A stretch of DNA of 32,520 nt from DATFMH01 sp035267045 (GTDB taxonomy: Bacteria; Bacteroidota; Rhodothermia; Balneolales; DATFMH01). The stretch covers positions 1 to 32,520 of the forward strand of contig DATFMH010000122.1 in the NCBI GenBank assembly GCA_035267045.1. Reading direction: 5' to 3'. Below are positions 18,098 to 26,351 of the stretch, piece after piece. The position numbers and the translations under genes are program-made. Every line of letters begins with the position of its first letter. Position 1 is the first letter of the stretch. Under the pieces are notes generated by a model. It did no database searches. It had not been told where the DNA came from and saw only the letters and a program-made list of their open reading frames with translations.

Positions 18098-18772
18098 ATG
18101 AAATTTACAGCCGCACGACATTCCAGAATGAGCGTCCGTGATCTCAAAAACCTGGTTAAAACAGGTGAAGGTACCTATCTCGAATTTAAAAGAACAATCC
18201 CTTCTCCGGCGAAAATAGCCCGGGAAATTGCCGCTTTAGCCAATACACACGGCGGGACATTATTGGTCGGTGTGGATGATGATAAGTCGCTGTTCGGAGT
18301 TTCCAGTTATCATGAACAGATATTTTTATTTGACCAGGCTGCCTACGAGCTCTGCGAGCCGGCCCTGGAATACGATTTGGAAATATTGCCTTATAATTAC
18401 AGGGACATCCTGATCATCCGAATTAAAGAAGCGGAAAAGAAACCGGTTACGGTAAAGTGGGGAAATAAAACAGTCGTATTTGTAAGAGTTAAAGATAAAA
18501 GTGTAAGAGCGAGCCGGGAAATGGTATCCATTCTCAGACATCAGGCAACCGGAGAAGGTGCCAGTTTTGTATATGGACCGAATGAGCAGAAATTATTTCG
18601 ATATCTGACTCAATATGAACGAATCACAGTCCGTGAGTTTTCCAATTTGATACATGTTAACCGAAAAATAGCATCGAATATACTGGTAAACCTGGTTAAC
18701 GCCGGGATACTCGAGTTTTTCAATACCGGTAAAATGGATTATTTTGCTATGGCACATGATGTATCTGTTTAA
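18098..18772 (+). CDS. AlbA_2 (Schlafen-type) DNA-binding domain protein
   Basis: The 224-residue protein has an AlbA_2/Schlafen AAA-4-like domain: GEGTYLEFKRTIPSPAKIAREIAALANTHGGTLLVGVDDD (about 23-62), then ILIIRIKEAEKKPVTVK and VFVRVKDKSVRASREM. The EFK and ANTHGGTLLVGVDD motifs are characteristic. The C-terminus (about 160-215) reads like a winged-helix segment (LTQYERITVREFSNLIHVN), suggesting a transcription regulator. Met11 is an alternative start. It is placed between gpsA and the IscA-type gene on the same strand, with gaps of about 90 and 80 bp, so operon membership is uncertain. The target is unknown. Confidence 0.82.
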   Translation: MKFTAARHSRMSVRDLKNLVKTGEGTYLEFKRTIPSPAKIAREIAALANTHGGTLLVGVDDDKSLFGVSSYHEQIFLFDQAAYELCEPALEYDLEILPYNYRDILIIRIKEAEKKPVTVKWGNKTVVFVRVKDKSVRASREMVSILRHQATGEGASFVYGPNEQKLFRYLTQYERITVREFSNLIHVNRKIASNILVNLVNAGILEFFNTGKMDYFAMAHDVSV

Positions 18773-18850
18773 ACAATAGATATCTGATTCTGCCCGTTAC
18801 TTTTATTAACTTACAGGGAAAATAAAGGCCAATCTGAAAAAGCAGCAGCT

Positions 18851-19222
18851 ATGAAAGAAGATAAATTAACCGATATGTTTTTTGGTAGTGAAACCAAAGA
18901 ACCCATTATAATTACGGACAATGCTTCTCAACAATTTCAGAAAATATTGAAAGAAGAGGTACCGGAAAATCATTACATACGAATAGGAGTCAAAGGTGGT
19001 GGATGTTCCGGATTGAGTTACGTGCTCGATATAGATGAAAAGACCGAATATGACGAACTCTACGAAATGAATAATGTGACGTATATACTTGATAAACGCC
19101 ATAAATTGTATGTTGAAGGCATGACGATTGATTTCAGTGATGGTTTGGATAATCGTGGTTTTACTTTCGAAAATCCGAATGCTGATAAAACGTGTGGGTG
19201 CGGCACTTCTTTTAGTACCTGA
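18851..19222 (+). CDS. IscA/SufA/ErpA-type iron-sulfur carrier protein
   Basis: A-type carriers receive or donate Fe-S clusters for target proteins. The 123-residue protein shows GVKGGGCSGLSYVLDID (46-62, Cys52) and the C-terminal DKTCGCGTSF with Cys115 and Cys117, the three conserved cysteines of the family in the correct spacing. Length is slightly above the usual 107-115 because of an N-terminal extension. I cannot tell IscA, SufA and ErpA apart without comparison, so no symbol is given. LipA, encoded 2.7 kb upstream on the same strand, needs Fe-S clusters; a functional link is possible but only inferred. Confidence 0.93.
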   Translation: MKEDKLTDMFFGSETKEPIIITDNASQQFQKILKEEVPENHYIRIGVKGGGCSGLSYVLDIDEKTEYDELYEMNNVTYILDKRHKLYVEGMTIDFSDGLDNRGFTFENPNADKTCGCGTSFST

Positions 19223-19386
19223 AATAATTTTAGATAGGCAGTCTGAAAAATCGATTTATTTATTTGATCTGCATAACTTTTTTTATTTACTCTTCAATAT
19301 TTCTATTAAATTATAGAGGTTTATTAATTGACATATCCCTATAATTATTGGGTGTTTATAGTTTTAACTAATAGTTTTCCGTCTGC

Positions 19387-20766
19387 ATGAAAGTTTTGAA
19401 ATTTGGCGGCACATCTATGGCTGATGAGATCACATGGGTGTCTGTCTTAAATATTATAAAAAATAGCGATACTCCGGTCGTGGTTGTTTCTGCCACATCA
19501 GGGACAACTAATAGTCTTTTACAATCTGCAGAATATGCGCGTAATGGCAGGTTGGATGAAGCCTATCAAATAAGTGAAGAACTCAGGAAGAAACATTATC
19601 GCATTGTACGGAATTTTCTTACTAATCAGGGCAAGTCGGACGATACCGAATTGTTTGATACCTGTCGTGAGTGGATTGATAAGCATATCGGCATTCTGAA
19701 CAATTTTTTACTCGGAATAAATACACTTGGCGAACTCACTCCACGGTCTGTTGATACAATATCGAGTGTAGGTGAAAGGCTGTCTTCTTATTTATTGAGC
19801 CAGTGTGGCGTAGAAGCCGGTCTGTCAACAGTATTTGTGAATGCAAAGGATATTCTCAAAACAGATTCTGACCACGGCCATGCCAAACCGGATTTGAACA
19901 AACTCAGGGAAAATATCGATATACTGAGAAATCATATCAATAAAGGTGTTATACCGATCATTGGTGGTTTTTTTGGATCAGATAATACGGGCAATATAAC
20001 GACTTTGGGACGAGGCGGTTCAGATTATTCGGCCAGTTTGTTCGGGATGGCCCTTGATGCCGATATGATCGAAATCTGGACAGATGTCAGCGGTATGTAC
20101 ACAAGTGATCCGCGTTATATCAAAAATACTCGTTCCATCCGTGAAATCGGGTTTAATGAAGCGGCGGAATTGGCCTACTTCGGAGCCAAAGTCTTGCACC
20201 CGGCAACGATTCAGCCGGCTATAGAAAAAAATATCCCGGTATCCATTAAAAACACTTTTGATCCGGATCATCCGGGTACGCTTATTCGTACGAATTCACA
20301 GGCCAGGGATATTGTACGGGCTATAGCTTTTAAAAAAGACATCACAGTTATTACTATCAGCTCCTCCCGCATGTTGATGGCCTATGGTTTTTTGGCCCGG
20401 GTATTCGATATTTTTGAAGAATTTAAAGTGCCGGTCGATTTAGTCAGTACCTCAGAGGTCTCCATATCGATGTCGATTGATGATACGACCAATCTTGATA
20501 AAGTTGTTGATGTTCTGCGAAAAATAGGAAACGTTAATATCCGTGACCGGCAGGCCCTTATCAGTGTCATCGGTATTAATTTCCTGGAATCATCAGGACT
20601 GGCCAGCCGTTCGTTCGGAGTACTTGAAGATATTCCTATCCACCTCATCTCCCAGGGCAGCTCGGATATCAACCTGTCTCTTGTTGTTGATAATGAAAAT
20701 GCTATTCCGGCGGTTCAGGCCCTGCATGATGAGTTTTTTCAACCGGTAGAAAATCCGGTAAATTGA
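19387..20766 (+). CDS. lysC: aspartate kinase (monofunctional)
   Basis: Aspartate kinase phosphorylates aspartate at the start of the lysine/threonine/methionine branch. The 459-residue protein begins with KFGGTSM (5-11), and has SSVGERLSSYLL (127-137), GRGGSDYSASLFGMALDA (208-225) and IWTDVSGMYTSDPR (230-243), all in the kinase fold. The C-terminal ~150 residues carry two ACT-like modules (ITVITISSSRML and following), where amino-acid feedback inhibition normally acts. There is no fused homoserine dehydrogenase. dapB follows 43 bp downstream, so this is a small lysine-pathway operon. I saw no lysine riboswitch in the 164-bp leader. Confidence 0.96.
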   Translation: MKVLKFGGTSMADEITWVSVLNIIKNSDTPVVVVSATSGTTNSLLQSAEYARNGRLDEAYQISEELRKKHYRIVRNFLTNQGKSDDTELFDTCREWIDKHIGILNNFLLGINTLGELTPRSVDTISSVGERLSSYLLSQCGVEAGLSTVFVNAKDILKTDSDHGHAKPDLNKLRENIDILRNHINKGVIPIIGGFFGSDNTGNITTLGRGGSDYSASLFGMALDADMIEIWTDVSGMYTSDPRYIKNTRSIREIGFNEAAELAYFGAKVLHPATIQPAIEKNIPVSIKNTFDPDHPGTLIRTNSQARDIVRAIAFKKDITVITISSSRMLMAYGFLARVFDIFEEFKVPVDLVSTSEVSISMSIDDTTNLDKVVDVLRKIGNVNIRDRQALISVIGINFLESSGLASRSFGVLEDIPIHLISQGSSDINLSLVVDNENAIPAVQALHDEFFQPVENPVN

Positions 20767-20809
20767 TTCCGGATTAAAATTGAATCTCCAAAATATAGGT
20801 TAGTTTGAG

Positions 20810-21559
20810 ATGAATATTGCCCTTATTGGATACGGTAACATGGGAAAAAGGATTCACGATCTCAGTGAGGATCATGGACATCAGATTGAATTGATACTGG
20901 ATGAAAATAACAATGTGAATGGTGACGGGATCACGAATGATGCTTTTCGTAGTGTGGATGTCGCTATCGATTTCAGTCATCCGGAAGCAGCGCCCGTTAA
21001 TATTAAAAAAGTGTTGGAAACAGGTACACCCATTGTCGTTGGAACAACCGGATGGATGGATCAAAAAAAAGCTATTCAGCAATTTTGTGATGACCGGAAC
21101 GGGCGGCTTTTATATGGTTCTAATTTTTCCATAGGTGTTCAACTGTTTGCAAAGTTGATAGAGCGCGCCGGAGAACTTTTTGGAGGTAATGAGATGTTTG
21201 ATGCGGCCTTGCATGAGGTGCATCATACCAATAAGGCGGATGCTCCGAGTGGAACAGCATTGACATTAGCGGAAAGATGGTTAAATGGCAGTTTTGATAA
21301 TAGAAAGGCCATTTACGGAGTCCCTGAAAAAGGCCGTGTAGATAAAGATAAACTATATATCACTTCACAGCGATTGGGCAGCGTTTTCGGGGAACATCAA
21401 CTGCGTGTTAACTCCGCTTTTGATGATATCGAGATCACTCACCGGGCCCGTTCCCGCGATGCTTTTGCATCGGGAGCTATAAAAGCGGCAGAATGGATAT
21501 ATAAGCAGAAGAAATCCGGTTTTTATCTTATCGAAGATATCGTAGAAGAGCTTTCCTGA
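20810..21559 (+). CDS. dapB: 4-hydroxy-tetrahydrodipicolinate reductase
   Basis: DapB reduces the product of DapA to tetrahydrodipicolinate with NAD(P)H in lysine and meso-diaminopimelate synthesis. The 249-residue protein has a nucleotide-binding GYGNMGKRI (7-15), VGTTGW (77-82), SNFSIGVQLF (104-113) and the catalytic motif HEVHHTNKADAPSGTA (135-150) with His138/139 and Lys142. It is a little shorter than the usual 265-270 but has all motifs. It is co-directional with lysC, with a 43-bp gap. A short hairpin with a T-run downstream lies in the end of the convergent ndh gene. Confidence 0.96.
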   Translation: MNIALIGYGNMGKRIHDLSEDHGHQIELILDENNNVNGDGITNDAFRSVDVAIDFSHPEAAPVNIKKVLETGTPIVVGTTGWMDQKKAIQQFCDDRNGRLLYGSNFSIGVQLFAKLIERAGELFGGNEMFDAALHEVHHTNKADAPSGTALTLAERWLNGSFDNRKAIYGVPEKGRVDKDKLYITSQRLGSVFGEHQLRVNSAFDDIEITHRARSRDAFASGAIKAAEWIYKQKKSGFYLIEDIVEELS

Positions 21560-21687
21560 GTTATTTATATGTCCGATGGCTATCAGGCATCAAACGCGCA
21601 ATCGTTTCTTATAACTTCGTGTATCAAGGATTATAAAACACCTTGCTTAAGACGTCTTCCTGAAGGGCGAAGCTGGATTCGGCGTAG

Positions 21688-21709
21688 CGGGTTTATTTAC
21701 CCGTTTTTT
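21688..21709 (+). terminator. intrinsic terminator for the lysC-dapB transcript
   Basis: A 5-bp GC-rich stem (CGGGT 21688-21692 / ACCCG 21699-21703) with a 6-nt loop is followed by six T residues (21704-21709) on the plus strand. It overlaps the 3' end of the convergent ndh gene, a common compact arrangement. The stem is short. Confidence 0.5.
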
Positions 21710-22977
21710 ACCTTTTCCCAGTGGATAGATTCGCGGTCGGTGATTAGCCGTACACCGCGGCGAAATGTCAGATAATACCAACTCCATTCAAGCATAACGC
21801 GGAACCGGTTGCGAAAATCTATCAGATAGAAGATATGAATGAATGACCATGCCAGCCATGCGGGAAAACCTGTAATCCTCAAATTCTTGATCTCAGCGAC
21901 CGCTTTAGCTCTGCCTATTGTAGCCATAGTACCCTTATCAATATACTTGAAGGGTTTACGTTTATGCCGGGGTGTTCTTCTTTTAAGTAATTTCCCAATA
22001 TATTTACCTTCCTGAATAGCTACAGGTGCGAGTGCCGGAAGAGGTTGATCTTTACCTTCCTCAACAAAATGGGCGGCATCACCAATAACAAAGATGTCAG
22101 GATTACCCGGTACAGTCAGGTCCGAATTGACAATTATTCGTCCATTTCGATCTTTTTCTGCCGCTAATTTATCGAGCAATGGTGAAGCGGTCACCCCTGC
22201 AGCCCAAATAATATTCGTTGTCTTAATAAAACGATCGTTCAGTGCCACTCCATCACTCGTTACATCCGTAACCGGGTTATTTAACAGGATATCGATACCC
22301 ATTTTTTCAAGGTCGGCCTGTGCTCTCCGGGAGAGTTGATTTGAAAAGCCGTTTAATATTCCGGAGGTGGCTTCAACGAGATATATCTTCGATTGCTCCG
22401 GGCGGATATAGTGATAATCCCTCATCATATTACGTTTGACGATCTCTGATATAGCCCCGGCCATCTCAACACCTGTGGGCCCGCCTCCGATGATCACAAA
22501 ATTCAGGTATGGTTGTTGATGAGTGGGATTTTGTAACTGTTCGGCTTTTTCAAGTGAGATCAGTATACGTTCCCTAATATTCAAGGCATCGGCGAGAGAT
22601 TTGAGTCCGGGTGCATGCCGGCTCCATTGGTCATTTCCGAAATAGTTATAACGGGAACCCGGCGCCAGTATCAGATAATCGTAAGTTAATTCGCGATTAT
22701 CTTTGAGCCGGATCTTCCTTCTATCCGTAAAAATATCGATGACTTCTCCTAAGAGAACGTCTATATTATTCTGTTTGCTGAATACAGCTCGTATAGGAGT
22801 TGCGATATCGCCCGCTGACAAAGCGGCTGTTGCTACCTGATACAATAAGGGTTGAAATAGATGGTGATTATTACGATCGATAATAGTTACATGAAGATTA
22901 GATTTTCGCAATATCCTGGCACAGTTAATGCCCCCGAACCCACCTCCTATGATAACAACATGCTCGCGTTTTGTCAT
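21697..22977 (-). CDS. ndh: type II NADH dehydrogenase / FAD-dependent oxidoreductase
   Basis: This membrane-associated flavoenzyme probably oxidises NADH and reduces quinone without pumping protons. The 426-residue protein has an FAD-binding VVIIGGGFGGINCARIL (7-23), the NDH-2-typical HHLFQPLLYQVATAALSAGDIATPIR (the quinone-side region), an NADH-binding VIIGGGPTGVEMAG, and IWAAGV and FVIGDAA further on. The C-terminus contains amphipathic/hydrophobic stretches (AWLAWSFIHIFYLIDFRNRF and EWSWYYLTFRRGVRLI) that fit membrane attachment. It lies 59 bp downstream of hslO on the minus strand and probably shares its transcript. Confidence 0.93.
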   Translation of the reverse strand: MTKREHVVIIGGGFGGINCARILRKSNLHVTIIDRNNHHLFQPLLYQVATAALSAGDIATPIRAVFSKQNNIDVLLGEVIDIFTDRRKIRLKDNRELTYDYLILAPGSRYNYFGNDQWSRHAPGLKSLADALNIRERILISLEKAEQLQNPTHQQPYLNFVIIGGGPTGVEMAGAISEIVKRNMMRDYHYIRPEQSKIYLVEATSGILNGFSNQLSRRAQADLEKMGIDILLNNPVTDVTSDGVALNDRFIKTTNIIWAAGVTASPLLDKLAAEKDRNGRIIVNSDLTVPGNPDIFVIGDAAHFVEEGKDQPLPALAPVAIQEGKYIGKLLKRRTPRHKRKPFKYIDKGTMATIGRAKAVAEIKNLRITGFPAWLAWSFIHIFYLIDFRNRFRVMLEWSWYYLTFRRGVRLITDRESIHWEKVKNG

Positions 22978-23036
22978 TGTTCGTACTTGCTAAAACCAAA
23001 TGCTGACAGAAGACCGTTACCCCAACAAGACGAATG

Positions 23037-23939
23037 TCAATTCATCTTAATTTTAGTCTGAGTAACAATCTCTTCAATTTCTTCTTTGGTAATGTAATAA
23101 TGTTCGTTACAGTAATGGCAAACCAACTCTTGCCCTTCCTCTTCGAAGTCTTTTAAATCTTCCAGGCTGATCATAGCCAGGGCATCCTTAAAACGATCTT
23201 TACTGCAGCGGCAGAAAAAGTGTACCGGATACCGTTCCAGTTCTTTCACTTCGTACGGAACCATAGCATCAACCATCAATTCATCAATATATTTATCATC
23301 ATTGAAATAAAGGCCCACTTTGGAAAGTTTGGCCAGGTTTTCTTCGAGCTGTTGTATTTTATTCTCGGGAGCTCCCGGCATAGCCTGTATAAGAATACCA
23401 CCTGCTTCCATGACTTCGCCCTTTTTATCAATTTGTACATCCAGTGTCATCGCTGATGGTATCTGATCTGATTGTAACAGGTAATGCACAAGGTCATCGC
23501 TGATATTGCCGTTGATCAGATGTACAATACCGGTTAGTGGCCGCGCTTCGTTATAAAGAATTTTTGAAAAGCTCAATGTCCCATCGCCAAGACCATCTCC
23601 CAAATCAGACGTTTTGGTGTAATCGAGTTCCGCTTCCGGATGTTCTACGAACCCTCTAATTTCACCAGCTGAATTTGCTTCCGCTTTTAATAATCCTATC
23701 GGACCATCGCCTTCAATTCTCAATTGTACCCGTTCTTCCCCTTTCAGTTCCGATGCTAATAACATGACACCGGTCAATGCACGACCCAGGATAACAGTAT
23801 TCAACAATGAAAGGCCATGTCTGCGTTTTGCTTCCTTAACAACATCGGTAGTCTTGACTGCTGAAATTTTGAAGTAACCGTCCTTTGAGATTCCTTTAAT
23901 TATGCGATCTTTATTTAAAAATTCTTCCTTATTAATCAT
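23037..23939 (-). CDS. hslO: Hsp33 redox-regulated chaperonin
   Basis: Hsp33 is a holdase chaperone activated by oxidation that unfolds its zinc-binding C-terminal switch. The 300-residue protein has the N-terminal core (ILGRALTGVMLLASELKGEERVQLRIEG, GPIGLLKAEA) and the four zinc-ligand cysteines Cys243, Cys245, Cys274 and Cys277 in the pattern CxC-x28-CxxC, as the family requires. Length is normal. It is upstream of ndh on the minus strand, so the same transcript encodes an oxidative-stress chaperone and a respiratory flavoprotein. Confidence 0.96.
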   Translation of the reverse strand: MINKEEFLNKDRIIKGISKDGYFKISAVKTTDVVKEAKRRHGLSLLNTVILGRALTGVMLLASELKGEERVQLRIEGDGPIGLLKAEANSAGEIRGFVEHPEAELDYTKTSDLGDGLGDGTLSFSKILYNEARPLTGIVHLINGNISDDLVHYLLQSDQIPSAMTLDVQIDKKGEVMEAGGILIQAMPGAPENKIQQLEENLAKLSKVGLYFNDDKYIDELMVDAMVPYEVKELERYPVHFFCRCSKDRFKDALAMISLEDLKDFEEEGQELVCHYCNEHYYITKEEIEEIVTQTKIKMN

Positions 23940-24253
23940 AGATAATGAAAAGATGACAATAGATTGATTTTTCCTGTCTTTGAAGTGTTTCAGTTAATGA
24001 AAACTGCTGTTAACAACCTGGTTTGGACTACATCAAAGATACAAATAATTACGTAGATTTTTTGGACTATCCATTATACAATTTAACGTATCGAAAGAAG
24101 TAAAGTTGTATGGTTGAAGCGTAACCGGTTAACGCAGCATTGTATTAATGTATGACATATCAGGCAGGAAAAAATAAAGGCGATTCCCATCACAGGAATC
24201 GCCTTTTAAGGTTTTAAAGAAAGATTGTGAAGTACAATCCAGGTGTCTTTAAA
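23940..24253. other. intergenic region between leucine dehydrogenase and hslO
   Basis: It holds the strong terminator of the upstream minus-strand gene (24169-24206, listed separately) and, beyond it, presumably the hslO promoter. No coding frame is supported. Confidence 0.6.
24169..24206 (-). terminator. intrinsic terminator of the leucine dehydrogenase gene
   Basis: A perfect 12-bp stem (24176-24187 paired with 24195-24206) with a 7-nt loop is followed on the minus strand by an A and six T residues. It lies about 50 bp beyond the stop codon of the gene at 24254, and isolates it from hslO. Confidence 0.92.
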
Positions 24254-25414
24254 TTAACTATGATAATCATTTAACTCCCCCAGGCGGCCAGAGTAATGGC
24301 TGTTGGAGGCGTAAATTTCTTTAATTCGACCAATTTGGCGTAAGCGTTGTTCAGCAAGCTCGTTAGATGCTTTATAGGTCGGGATATTATTCTCTTCAGC
24401 ATGGTTCACAATATCCAGGATCACATCGTAAATACGTTCTGCCTGTTCATGAGCCCTGTCATAATTGTAACCTTCCAGTTCGTTAGCCACATTGATAAGG
24501 CCTCCGGCATTGATCACATAATCGGGTGCATACATGATATCGTGATCGATGAGCATTTGTCCGTGAACATTTTCGTCGTCAAGCTGATTGTTGGCTGATC
24601 CGGCGATAATGCTGCACTTCAGTTCAGGGATGGTATCAGAATTGATAATTCCGCCAAGTGCGCACGGGCTGAAAATATCGACATCGAGACCGTATATCTC
24701 ATCCGGTTTAACGGCTGTTACACCGGAATCGGCCACGATTTTCCGGACCTTCTCATCAAATATATCCGTTATATAAACTTTGGCACCTTCTTTAACCAGA
24801 TAATCCACCAGGTAACTACTAACATGTCCGGCACCCTGGACAGCCACTTTTTTACCTTTCAGAGAATCATTGCCAAAACGTTTGTGGGCACAGGCTTTCA
24901 TACCCATATATGTACCGAGAGCAGTAACAGATGAAGGGTCACCACTTCCGCCCAGGGCTCGTGAAATACCGGTTACATATTTGGTTTCCATGCGAACCCA
25001 TTCCATGTCTTTGATATCGGTACCTACGTCTTCAGCTGTGACATATCGTCCGGCAAGCCCTTCGATAAAACGGCCGTAAGCCCTGAACAAAGCTTCGTTT
25101 TTATCAGTCTTCGGATCACCTATGATTACAGCTTTACCCCCGCCGAGATTTAAACCTGCAACGGCAGCTTTGTACGTCATTCCACGGGACAAACGGAGAA
25201 CGTCACGTATGGCTTCGTCCTCTGATTTATATGGCCACATTCTGGTTCCCCCAAGTGCCGGGCCCAACGTGGTATTATGTATGGCTATAATGGCACGCAA
25301 ACCGACGTGGGGTTCGGAACAGATAACTACCTGTTCATGTTCTTTCCTTTCGATACGGCTAAAGAGCGAAAATTTTTCATCAATTTCTTTAGCGGTAATT
25401 GTTGTTGATTCCAT
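24254..25414 (-). CDS. leucine dehydrogenase (Glu/Leu/Phe/Val dehydrogenase family)
   Basis: The enzyme oxidatively deaminates branched-chain amino acids with NAD+, giving 2-oxoacids that can feed branched fatty-acid synthesis or catabolism. The 386-residue protein has the conserved substrate domain IHNTTLGPALGGTRMWPY (45-62), MTYKAAVAGLNLGGGKAVI (79-97; Lys82 and catalytic Lys94), TAEDVGTD (126-133), and an NAD-binding VQGAGHVSSYL (192-202). The short length (364-390 is usual for leucine dehydrogenase, against about 420-450 for glutamate dehydrogenase) and the LGGTRMW motif favour leucine/valine as substrate. It is monocistronic, with a strong terminator, and faces a 937-bp divergent gap. 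Confidence 0.92.
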   Translation of the reverse strand: MESTTITAKEIDEKFSLFSRIERKEHEQVVICSEPHVGLRAIIAIHNTTLGPALGGTRMWPYKSEDEAIRDVLRLSRGMTYKAAVAGLNLGGGKAVIIGDPKTDKNEALFRAYGRFIEGLAGRYVTAEDVGTDIKDMEWVRMETKYVTGISRALGGSGDPSSVTALGTYMGMKACAHKRFGNDSLKGKKVAVQGAGHVSSYLVDYLVKEGAKVYITDIFDEKVRKIVADSGVTAVKPDEIYGLDVDIFSPCALGGIINSDTIPELKCSIIAGSANNQLDDENVHGQMLIDHDIMYAPDYVINAGGLINVANELEGYNYDRAHEQAERIYDVILDIVNHAEENNIPTYKASNELAEQRLRQIGRIKEIYASNSHYSGRLGELNDYHS

Positions 25415-26351
25415 AATACTATCTTTTCAAAGTTAATAAGTAATATTAATCACTATAATTTCAAATAACTGCCCACGAGATAACAAAAAAGCGCTTCCAG
25501 ATAAAATGTTGTTTATAAATAAAATATAAAATAATTGGCCTGTACAGGTGGTATAAGTTACATACAATTTTGAAATAAGAACAGAAAAATCTGGATGATT
25601 CTTTTGTTCTTCTCGTCTTTTTTTGTCCTGTTACGGGTTCTGACCATGCTTTATAAATTATCGCTGATCTCTGTAAAGAAATTGTAAATGAACAGTTTTT
25701 TAATTTTAATGGATGAGTTATTTCTCATACCGATGTATAACGCTCTCTTTTTTTAAGTAATAAAATTTTTAAAAAGAAATAACTATCTCCTATAAGATAA
25801 ACGACAGTTATCAAACGGTAAAGGGCTGTTTTAAGGGGTAAATGAAATAAAGATGATTATCCCTTAAGGTGTTTTATAAAATCAATTACTTATAAGATGT
25901 TATTATTGTTTAATTATACTGCTTAATTATTGGGTAACTGTTTTCTATCTGCATATCAATTACCCAATTATGCATTTTAGATAGCAGTTATAAAATTTCT
26001 TAATAAATGAACCTTTGAAGCGTAAGCATTACTCATGTTGTGGGTCTTATAAAGTAAAAGACTTCAAATATCATGTGATATTTTTATGAGTTATTACAGT
26101 TATTTCCTTTTATTCCCGGAATATCTGTATATATTTTGAGTGTAGAAATTTTAGCGTTAGAGCGGTGTCCCATTTTGGAGTTTGGATATAATATTTCTTC
26201 ACCGTTATCAGATATATGAGGAATTATTTATTGAAAAGTTTTAACCGGAAGCTTCCGTTCTTTCGGTTATTTACACACTATTGGTGTGGTGGTTTCACGG
26301 TATGACAGCCGGTTACCTATTCATGTTAAAGAAAAAAAAATATTATGAATT
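25415..26351. other. long AT-rich divergent intergenic region without a supported gene
   Basis: This is the largest gene-free stretch in the window, lying between the divergent leucine dehydrogenase and recJ genes. All frames are closed at short intervals; the longest plausible peptide is about 22 residues. It contains a 9-bp inverted repeat (ATTGGGTAA 25929-25937 / TTACCCAAT 25960-25968), a 10-bp palindrome (CCTGTACAGG near 25540), and several T-runs. These could be regulator sites or parts of a small RNA. No known RNA family is recognised. Confidence 0.5.

Noticed and set aside
19223..19386. Lysine riboswitch before lysC
   Set aside because: The leader is short and AT-rich, without the paired elements expected of that riboswitch or a terminator stem.
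21569..21775. Small plus-strand frame after dapB
   Set aside because: It overlaps the 3' end of ndh on the other strand, includes the terminator hairpin, and has no recognisable features.
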